A stretch of DNA of 53,547 nucleotides from Nemertoderma westbladi (Eukaryota; Xenacoelomorpha; Nemertodermatida; Nemertodermatidae): NCBI GenBank assembly GCA_032718475.1, contig JAUCBJ010005497.1:1-53547 (forward strand), read 5' to 3'. The notes under the pieces were generated by a model. It was not told the DNA's origin and did not search any database. It was given only the letters and a program-made list of their open reading frames with translations. A program made the position numbers and the translations under genes. Positions 33,182-41,948 of the stretch are shown one piece after another (the first letter of the stretch is position 1; each line of letters begins with the position of its first letter).

Positions 33182-34445
33182 TGTAAAAGCTTCTGTGGGA
33201 TCTAGCTGGCCCTTTTGCTTTGCGGTCCGAGTTCCCCCCAGGCGCTGGAATACTCTAAAAGGGCTTTCTAACTATATATATATTCCCCTCGCCCGCAAGG
33301 TGCCGTAATAGGTGTTTTAACGGACATAAAAGTCATTCTTCTAGATTTGTACTTTAGAGGACATAATCCGCAATCTTGTGACACGATAAGCTAGATATTC
33401 TTGAAAACAGTGTCGCTACCATGACGACGGCTAACAGCTGATATTGCCACGTCGACATTTCTTTGTTTCTTTGTTCTCTCGTGGTTCGGTTGACCAATCA
33501 GAGCGATTTTTTCTGTAGATGTGGAGCTTTGGGCAGATCATGCTAGAGCGTTCAGTCTTACTGTTTTTCTTGATACTGTTGTGTTGTTGGTATCTAGGCC
33601 AGGAACACCGGCTCTAGAGTTAACTTGTTTCAGACTTTTAGAAGAAACATTAGTAGGCTTAAGATTATAGAGCGTATAACTGTTATCAACACAAATCAAA
33701 TCAACTCATATATCACATATCGGTCCATATCAGTACATTGTCATATCATATCTTAACCTACCGTCTTAATGCTATTTACTGTTGTGTTTTGGTTGAATAT
33801 TATTTGGAGAATATTTATAAAGAACCCAAATTTCCCAATTTTCTTGATACACTACAGGTTAGAGAGAGACGGGTTATATATAGCGATTGCGACTTATATT
33901 GTTGTGGTTTGTAGTGAATTTAATGCTATTTGATAAGCACTACATTGGTCCGTTGCTGTTCTCTCTATATATGATAAAATTCATTGACGGTCGGCAAATT
34001 AGTGAGCAGTATTGTGTGTTACCGGTAGTGTGCATGATTGTGACTGATAACTAAGCATTTCCTAAAGAATGCGCCTCATACGTGAATCATAAGCCTTACC
34101 GACTTACCGTTGTGATTAGTGTAAGTCATATCTCTGTTTACTTAGATAGAGCGCCACGTCCTAAAGGAACTGTTAATATTTCCCGAAAGTGAATAATATT
34201 AGTCAGAAATTATTTATTAACGATCAATCGAATAATACAGTAGGTTTCACTGCAATAATAATCTAAGCCCTCAGAATCCAGTCTCCCGGGAATATCCAGC
34301 GGGTGAATGGACGCGCACTAGGCTGGCTTCTGCTAATGTTGTGTTTATTGGTATTAAATATTTGTCTTCTTCTAAAGTATATTTATAAACCAAAAGACAT
34401 ATAAATTTTGGCAGGTTAAACTGCTAAAGGTCTTCCAAAAGCGCG
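33182..34445 (+). repeat. 3' LTR of BEL element 1
   Basis: Starts TGTAAAAGC and follows the 5' LTR block by block: CCAATCAGAGCGATTTT, CTATATATGATAAAATTCA, GACGGTCGGC, TAAAGAATGCGC, AGCGCCACGTCCTAAAGG, AACGATCAATCGAATAATAC, TGGCAGGTTAAACTGCTAAAGG. Between blocks the two LTRs differ heavily, and the first 150 bp are mostly different. The right end is taken where a LINE reading frame begins. Confidence 0.8.
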
Positions 34446-34890
34446 TACACATAGTTTTCGCAATTTCGTTTCTCCCAAGTTCAGTATCCCTTTCAAGCTG
34501 ATCTACAGTATATATGTCATATTCGGTCGTCCACGGATACGCTTTCTTGTGTTGGTTGCCAGAATAGTAAGTAGTTCTGGTATCACCTCGTCTTTACTTC
34601 CTTCTCCTGCAGTGTCCACAGAATCTTAATCTGCGTTCACTGAGGGTGGTTGATACAGGTGGCATTGAACCATAAAGTTCGGCATTTGTCATGTGTTGAT
34701 TCCAGCTGACATTTACAGTGCTGCCATGACCTTCGTAGTCTTGTGTAACAACTACCAATCCTTGTTCAAATGATTCGTCAGTATCCAGGACTCACCTTCG
34801 TATAAGAGTACACTTTCCATTGTAGCTCGAAGGAAGTTGGTCTTCAGTTGCCTAGAGAAGTCTGATTTCCAGATAGTATCCATTTTGATA
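34446..34890 (-). pseudogene. decayed non-LTR RT C-terminus
   Basis: On the minus strand, in shifting frames: SDFSRQLKTNFLRATMESVL then LLYEGESWILTN, later HMTNAELYGSMPPVSTT, RRLRFCGHCRRRK, RIRGRPNMTYI and QLERDTELG. This is the familiar tail of a LINE RT (ESVLLYG.ESW, R.RLRF.GHC.R, RGRP...Y...L..D). At least two frameshifts and several stops separate the pieces. It directly abuts the 3' LTR of BEL element 1, so the expected target duplication is absent here. Confidence 0.75.
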
Positions 34891-35590
34891 GAGCTACCCA
34901 TGCCTTTGCTTTCCTAACAACTTCTACTGTTTATGTATTTTTTGCTGGTCTCTATCCATTACCCACAGTACAGAGTGCTGGTAGTCGTTACAGATTTAAT
35001 TTTCGGAGTAATCAGCTGTTATTTATGTCGATTTTCCCCTGTCGAGGGTTTAATTGTGATTGCCGAAAAAGACTCTCTCCCTCTGGGATATAATGTATAA
35101 TTTACCGAACCAGCGTTAGCGAGGTTATTTAAATATAAATTCGCTGAATAAAATTTGTTTGTCTGATTTTTGGGTTCCCCACGACCTTCTAGATGTAGAA
35201 GGGCGCGGTGACCCACCCCCAATTCACCCTTAATCACCGGATTGCGGTACCAGTCCAATACTTCACTACAGTAGGCCTACCTGTAGATCTCCAGTATTGT
35301 CAGGTACTGTACAAATGATTAAGGCTGCAGTGTGCCGCCCGCGGGGTTCACATGTACAGTATAAGATTTCAAAATTTCAAATACTGTTAAAAAGGCGGCA
35401 GTGTACTGCCTTTGAGGGTAGGATCAGTAGTAATATGGTAAATCCTCTTTATAATATATAAATCTCTGGTACGACTTAGAAAATAAACCTCTTGGTCCAA
35501 TCAAATATATTTCTCTTAGTCCTTCTCCTTGGGAGGAAAAATTAATGTAATTCAACTTTGGTACGCAAAGAGTGAGTAGGCCGTCGCATG
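34891..35590. other. spacer between LINE relic and tRNA unit copy 3
   Basis: No gene. A hairpin CCTTCTA-GATG-TAGAAGG lies near 35188-35205 within GGTTCCCCACGA...GGTGACCC and might be part of a SINE or a LINE 3' end; not assigned. Confidence 0.45.
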
Positions 35591-35626
35591 TTTATTAATT
35601 TGTAAGAATCACATTAAAATTACATC

Positions 35627-35698
35627 CTCCCCGACCGGGAATTGAACCCGGGTCTTGCATGTGACAGACGCAGATACTAACCACTATACTATCGAGGA
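35627..35698 (-). tRNA. tRNA-Asp(GTC), copy 3
   Basis: Identical 72-nt tRNA to the other two copies, although the flanks have diverged strongly, so the tRNA itself appears to be maintained by selection or gene conversion. The downstream T-run is T4 rather than T5. Confidence 0.95.
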
Positions 35699-35890
35699 GT
35701 GCGAAAGAATGGGAAACAAATGTGCCCCGATGTTCTTATATGAACTTCAGTATCACTCACAATGTCATTGTTGTATAATTACTACATGGTTGGTTCTAAA
35801 TTTAATAATTACAGTATTTTACACATGTTATCGCTAACACAGAGATGTGTAATATTCCGAACTAGCACAACTGAAGAGAGATGTTAATTA

Positions 35891-36140
35891 CACCATGGCC
35901 GTATCGAAATAGCCCTTAATACAACAACCATTTTTAGGGGGTCGGAGCCCCCCCCCCCCCCCAATTTTTTTCAAATTTCCATAAAATGCTACGAAATTTG
36001 GTATGATGATAGATCGACACCTTTTCTTACTGGTGGCCTGGCCGGATTTTTTAATTTATGAGCAATTTGAAAAAAATTAGGGGGGGGGGGGGGGGGGCTC
36101 CGACCCCCTAAAAATGGTTGTTGTATTAAGGGTTATGGTG
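35891..36140. mobile_element. foldback MITE, 250 bp, TA target duplication
   Basis: The ends are CACCAT and ATGGTG, flanked on each side by TA. Copies 1 and 2 have the uninterrupted site (ATGTTAATTATACAAA). From CCCTTAATACAACAACC inward both arms are almost perfect inverted repeats of ~65 bp that include a C15 run on one side and a G18 run on the other. The left arm carries ~15 extra bases after CACCAT. No ORF, so it is non-autonomous; TA duplication points to a Tc1/mariner-type transposase. Confidence 0.85.
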
Positions 36141-37286
36141 TATACAAAAAGGTCATACGGGTATTGATTATTGATGCGTAAATTCCATAATTCCACATAA
36201 TGGCCCTTTCACTGTTCTCTGTCTCTCCCTTTATTGTTTTTTCATCTCCACTTGCTCGTTGGAAACCTCCGAGGATTATTACTGACTTATTATTTATTTA
36301 TTGGATGTGTGGTGCAGCCTACTTAATGTACAAATGGCCAACTGTGCAACACGCTGGAGAATCATAACGGAGGGGAGCTGATCATTTTCTAACGTAAAAC
36401 AAATATAGCATTAGGCCTAATGCTTCATAGCCGTAATCAATACGAATTTCTATAATTTCATTTCCATTTGATATCCTGGAATAAAATAGTCCTATGTACA
36501 GTAAAAATCGCATAGATACTGTATAAACAAAGGTCTTATGTACAATACTGCCTGATATATGCAAAAAAATTTTGAAGTTTTTGAAAAAAATTTTTTGTAA
36601 GTAAAGATTTTGAAGTACATTTATGTACTTGCATGCAAAAATACGGTATGCCAATGCTGCCAATGCCAAATACACTGTAATGTGTAGGTAAAAAAAAACC
36701 CAAAAGTCTGATTATCTCAGAATGACACTTTTGTCACATGGGAGTCATTCCTTCGTATTAGTACAGGTAGACCAACATTGTAGACCAACTATAGTTATAT
36801 AAAAACACGCATAACACAAATTAGCAAGATACCAAATTAAATAAATTAATAAAATGATAATTTATATTGTTTTTTGCAGATATAATATTAATTATACTGT
36901 AGGTTAACTGTGCATATGATGAATATTTTACTGTATGTCCTAAAAGGGCACCTAATTTTTACAATCTCAATAATTTACAGTAGTATAGTAAGTCGAGCCC
37001 GAGTTAGTGTAACTAAGCCCGAGTCAATCTGCGGTGTAATTATATATCTACTGTAGATCGCACCGATTAATCTTAGTCAGACTTATAAATAAAGTTTAAT
37101 ATTTTCGCATAACATCAGATGCAGCACAACTACATACTGTATTTCCAAATGATTTTGTGCAGCTCTTGCGCTCGTGAAAGCTACTGTACAGTACACTACT
37201 ATTGTACAGCATATGTACAGTACTAAGAAATCATTTGTAGTACAGTGCAGTAGTCCAAGGAATGTTATTCTGCTGTTCCCATCAAC

Positions 37287-37799
37287 CTATTTGTTCTCAA
37301 CACCGCCAGCGGATACTTGGGCCACCTTGCAGCAACAAAGCCGGCAGTAAACAAATATAAGTTGAGCCACAACCATAAACAAGACCAGTATCCAAAAACA
37401 CAAACTTATAAGAATAATATCCTCGCATTTACCGGCTGACGGGTTACTCGAAACAAAAACAATACATTCCGTCATCCCGCGTGCAGTAGCGTGAACAATA
37501 CTGCCAAAGTCGACACAAATTAAGCCAATATGCATACCTTTTAAGGCTTGGGCAGTTGCCCCTTCTTCTGACATCTTACTAAGAATGATACCCATCAATC
37601 CCGCTACAGCTAGCATGAAGCCTCCCCAGACTCCCGCCCAGCTATTCAAGCTGTCGCAACCTGGAACATTCATTCCCAACACGTAAAGAACAAACAATAT
37701 CATTCCAGTAGGGATCATGGCTCGCCCTAGATTTCTGTTTTCCTTTTCCCATCGCCATTGGGGTAAATAAACAGGAGCGGGTGTTCCAATTTGAGCCAT
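37287..37799 (-). CDS. four-transmembrane protein, family not identified
   Basis: 170 codons from ATG (37797-37799, with A at -3 and G at +4) to the stop at 37287; an open frame continues 18 codons upstream without another ATG. Four hydrophobic segments are visible: about residues 28-45 (MIPTGMILFVLYVLGM), 54-74 (AGVWGGFMLAVAGLMGIIL), 89-108 and 131-155 (ISLCFWILVLFMVVAQLIF). The first loop is short; a longer loop with two Cys (TECIVFVSSNPSAGKCED) lies between segments 3 and 4. A CRLCCC cluster after segment 4 resembles a palmitoylation site. The topology recalls MS4A or MARVEL-type tetraspan proteins, but I see no defining motif. Single exon in the window, intact, and not visibly part of a transposon. 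Confidence 0.65.
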   Translation of the reverse strand: MAQIGTPAPVYLPQWRWEKENRNLGRAMIPTGMILFVLYVLGMNVPGCDSLNSWAGVWGGFMLAVAGLMGIILSKMSEEGATAQALKGMHIGLICVDFGSIVHATARGMTECIVFVSSNPSAGKCEDIILISLCFWILVLFMVVAQLIFVYCRLCCCKVAQVSAGGVENK

Positions 37800-38589
37800 T
37801 GTGTTAACTCCGGCCTGTTTGTAGTAAAGTTCTACGATCGAATTATTGACCAATAGATATTTTAAATAGTTCGTTAATACGATATAAAAAGTTAAATGGT
37901 GTTTTAATTTTAACTAAGGTACTATACTGTAGATACATTGTGTGTAATGGTGTATTGGTATGTGAATGTAGGCTACTTGGGTAATTGTAGGCCTATGGGT
38001 ACAGTACAGGCCTCTGTCTACCATGTCCTCATTCCATGCCTTGTTCATTTAAAGTAAATTCATAATAATACTCAATAAACAATACACTGAGTATAATGTA
38101 ATGCAGTGTGCCACACCCAACATTCAATCGTAAAAGGCTGCAATGCGATGCGAGAAAGATTGTAATATTCAACTAATTTGAATCTGAACCAAACTGCATA
38201 TTGTATAATACTGTAGGAGAAATTTTTTATTTATATGACAATCGAGGAGATGCAGTTGGCAGTGTTGTATAATAGTTTCATAGCAACAACATTAGGCCTA
38301 CTGTACCTGTACGAACAACTACAGTATAGGCCTAAATATCCAATCGCAGGCCCGGATAACATCCTATGACGTATTGGCTCTGCTCATGAAGTATGAATAA
38401 TATCATAGATCAATAAACTATCGGCATACAGGAAATGTATAGGCCAAGTGTATGCCATTCAGTATAAATAGCCTACAGTCAAGATAAGATACAGTATGAC
38501 CCTTTTGTTTCACTGCCAACCTCAAGATATTGATTATATTTAATTAAATGAGTTTGTTTTGTGGTCTGATTCTCGGACTTAATGATAAA
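37800..38589. other. upstream region of the four-TM gene
   Basis: No gene. This 790-bp stretch should hold the promoter of the four-TM gene (reading leftward). It ends where BEL element 2 is inserted. Confidence 0.5.
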
Positions 38590-39201
38590 TGTTACGGTAT
38601 ATGGCGCTGTATCCACATATATTAGTCATTATGCAGTATGCAATATTAGTCGTTATACTGTACACAATATTAGTCCGTTATACTGTATGTAATATTAGTC
38701 CGTTGTGCAGCATAATATTTTAGATAAGGCATAATAACGCAATGATATTTAGATAGAGAAATCGAAACACCCATATATTTGAATCCATCCATTTTGTATA
38801 GTATGTAGCCCTACCTACGTAATTTTGTATTAGGATATATGTAGATAGTTCCAGGGTAGCGAGTTTATTCGGACCCTGGATTTTGTGCTTGCTGATATTA
38901 GTTTGATAGGGCTAGCATATAGGGACGCTGTCCTGGCCATTCAGCAGCCAGAGACGTGAACCATTACCATATATGGTAATAATTCGAGGTTTGGGCAGGC
39001 AATAGGACTACAATCCGGCCTCCTTATTGGATTAACTGCTTCCAGGTTGGTCTAATGCTAGCGCGGACTGGAGAGCCAATAGGAGAGCGATTGAGTCACC
39101 CTATTGCATCACCCCATCCGGATCACCTATAAATTGGCGGTGTGCCGGTAGAGCCTCACATGACACCTCACATGATCTGCTATCATCTTTGTACTTGCTG
39201 A
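38590..39201 (+). repeat. 5' LTR of BEL element 2 (at least this part)
   Basis: Begins TGTTACGG. Its first 612 bp match the 3' LTR exactly. Near the start are four spaced AATATTAGTC(C)GTT repeats. The LTR continues past 39201, but the end cannot be fixed because the 3' copy is cut by the window edge. Confidence 0.9.
39128..39134 (+). promoter_or_regulatory. TATA box of BEL element 2 LTR
   Basis: TATAAAT in a GC-richer context (CACCTATAAATTGGCGG). Transcription would start about 30 bp on, near the GCCTCACATGACACCTCACA repeat. The same box recurs in the 3' LTR at 53474-53480. Confidence 0.65.
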
Positions 39202-41948
39202 GCTGTCCCTATTCAATTTTGACGGATATTTTAGTGTATTTTCTGCAATTTGCTAATTTTGATTAATTTCTTGGAATGATTTGCTAGTGCGATTACTCTC
39301 GATTGTGTTTCTCAATTAATTCCTTCGATTACTGCTAATTACAACTGAACTATGATTTCTACTTTTTGATTAATGGTTCTATGTGATTCCTTTCTGCGCA
39401 ATAATCCTAAGGGATTTCTGAGACTGTCAGACTTTGTGATTTTGCATGCGCCGCTACGGTAGCTATTAGCATAATGGAGGGCTAAGGTGCCAGTAGGCGG
39501 TGGGCTCATCGGGGGGTTAGCGACGAAGGGAGAGCGGAGGATTCAAAGGCGGGCAACGCTGGCGGGGGTCAACGTTGCGGTCGGGCAATTTGGACTGTGG
39601 GTTGGAGACCGCTCGCTGGTACAGTAATTAGGGGGCTGATGATCCAGGTTTTGTCTCTATTTAGTATTAGGGGGGCAGGAATTGGGTTAGTTAGGAAGCC
39701 TAGATGTACCCGGGAGGGGCCTGCATACCTTACAGTAAGTAAGTAAGTTGCGAGTAAGTAGATTGCGAATTAGTCAATTGCGAATTATTATGTTGCGAAT
39801 TATATAATTGCAGATTGTATAATTGCAAGTTGTACTGTTGTGATCTGTGATTGCTGACGCTGATTGGTGTGTTACTGAAGTGTGCCTGTGATTACGAATG
39901 CTTAGGTAGGCACCCTTTCCCTTTTGATTGATTTCTATTTCTTAGTTACAACAAATAATTACTGATTAGGTCAAAGTAATACGGCATTTTAGGCTATTAC
40001 TAGTGAAACCTGTTGTGTAATAAATTAGAATTACGCATTCTGGAACTCTTAGTAATTAGTGCGCTGTTACATATTTGTGACTGTAATTAATTAGTAAAAT
40101 TAAGAATTAGTACGCAGCATAGCGGAGAGTAGCTAAGGTAATAATTTAGAGTACCGTAAACTATTCACGCTAAGCGGTTATTTGCATTAGCGGGCAATAA
40201 ACTAGATCGCAGTAGTCAGTACGCAAGACACTAGTAAGTTGCTGGCCTAAAGCCAGCTGCAGGCAAGTTTAGACCCAGAGCGGTATCACCCACGAAAGAC
40301 ATTGTACTGTACCAATTTTGATTATTTTAAATATTCTCGCATTCACACATTCCGTCTGTCCGTTGGGGAACCCTCAGTATTCGCGATTAGAAAAGACGTA
40401 GGCAATTAGCGTACTTCAACAGTAGTAAAATTAGGCGTAAGAATATACTCTGAGTGCAAAGCCCCTCGCACTCGTCTTAAGTAAGCTTAGGGAGCCGACT
40501 CGGGTTTATTGTTTTGGTTATTCCCGCGTGGCTCATAGATTCGAACAGTTAGCTCTCTATCGAGCGATCGGTAGAGAAAGGAACAAGCGATTTTGCTGGA
40601 GTTGTGTAAAATTAGTAAATATATTAGCGGACGGCAGATTAGCGCCATCTAACGGTAAGTAGCGGTTTTGTATTTAGCAACCCTTACAATTTAGTAATAT
40701 CACGCTCCTGAGCCCCTTTACTTAACAGTAGAGCAGTCTTTGTGTCTTATTGGTTAGACGAGAACTTATTAGGTTGGCAGAGAGGTATACGGGTATTTGT
40801 CTGTTCAACAGTTCTGCTGTTAGTATAGGTGTCGCGGTTGTTTAACAGTAAGGTATGTTTTGTTTGCTGTAGGCTGTAGCGTACAGTAGAACATTGAGTA
40901 TATTCTTTTAGGCTGTTAGTTTAGATTACTGTATTCACTGGCCGCGTACAATAGTACAGTAGTACATTAGGCTGATTGTTGTTACTGCGTACGGTAGAAG
41001 GGACATTTGTTTTGCCGTACCACATACAGTATCATTAGGCTGTTAGGTTGGTGTACTGTTTTACTTACTGTACTGCATACAGTGGATGTACGGTAGTGCG
41101 TTTTGCTAATTGCGAATACAGCAGTTCCTTAGGCCTTAGGGCAAATTGTAATTAGTAAGTTTTTTGAAAATTTTAGCTAGGTTTGCGAGAATTCAGTTTC
41201 GGTCAAAATTATTTTGTAAAATTCTAGAGTTTTGTACCGGTATGTTAGGTAACCGCTTAGTTATTTTATACCATCTGGAGATACATGGCAAGACGGAACT
41301 TCTGAGTTTGGGGTTCGTGTGGGTCTGCGGGTTCGGTTTGCAATCAGCGAAGGGACTGAATCTTTGGACGCGGACGTGGAATCTCACAGCAAACAAGGTT
41401 AGTTGTTCTGTTGGCACCATTGTGTTTGTGGAAGCACTAAGCAGTAAAAAATTATCGGTTGTTTAACTGCGAAGCTGAACTCAATTTATTAGTTAGGTTA
41501 TTTAGGTTTAGCCGGCCATGGTTTTTTGAATCGCTCAAGTTAGAGAGAGAGATAGAGAGAGTCGCAACCCGAAGATGTAGCCACGCGCTAGTGGATACAT
41601 ATAATATTTGAAATTAAAATTACGTTGATTAGAGCTATATATAAAATTAGAAATATTCGGGTGGCAAGTTTATTTTGAATATTTTGTATTAGATTCAAAG
41701 TTATTTTGTGCTATACCGGTATTTAATGCTATATAATAGCTATATAATAATATTTTGTTTAAATATTGTGCTAGTATTTGCTATAACTATATACCCCATT
41801 AAATTCACAATATTGCATTGCGAATTTATTTGACATTTTGGACCAACTGATATTAGACAAATAATTTGACCGTATTTCGGTTAAATTATAATTATATCTC
41901 GAACCTTTGCGAGATATTTTTGCCGGAAGGCAAAACATTATTTAGACT
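39202..41948 (+). other. rest of 5' LTR and leader of BEL element 2
   Basis: No gene. Around 39732-39835 it has overlapping GTAAGTAAGTAAGT followed by degenerate repeats of TTGCGAATTA. I could not place the LTR end or primer-binding site. Short upstream open frames exist but none starts with ATG in good context and continues far. Confidence 0.5.

Larger units (their letters stand above)
16468..34445 (+). mobile_element. BEL/Pao LTR retrotransposon, element 1 (degenerate, with extra 3' ORFs)
   Basis: The order is 5' LTR, leader, gag, pol (RT, RNase H, integrase), a 1.7-kb non-coding stretch, two intact ORFs, polypurine motif, 3' LTR. Domain order and the fused gag-pol are BEL/Pao-like. Both LTRs start TGTAAAAGC and share blocks such as AGCGCCACGTCCTAAAGG, but they are strongly diverged with many indels. 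The 5' target CTAAC has no partner after the 3' LTR, which instead abuts a decayed LINE. It is either an old insertion with a damaged right end or a composite of two related elements. Confidence 0.85.
35597..37139. repeat. tandem unit copy 3 (diverged, contains tRNA-Asp and a MITE)
   Basis: Shares the tRNA gene, the block TTATCGCTAACAC...ATGTTAATTA, the block ATGGCCCTTTCACTGTTCTC...GGAGAATCATAACGGAGGG and the block CCCGAGTTAGTGTAACTA...GATCGCACCGATTAATCTTA with copies 1 and 2. It lacks the ~250 bp 5' of the tRNA (minus strand) seen in copies 1 and 2, has extra sequence at about 36460-36910, and is clearly older. Confidence 0.8.

Noticed and set aside
41164-41466. 100-codon ORF before gag of element 2
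   Set aside because: It opens with TTG rather than ATG and has no recognisable domain; treated as leader sequence.
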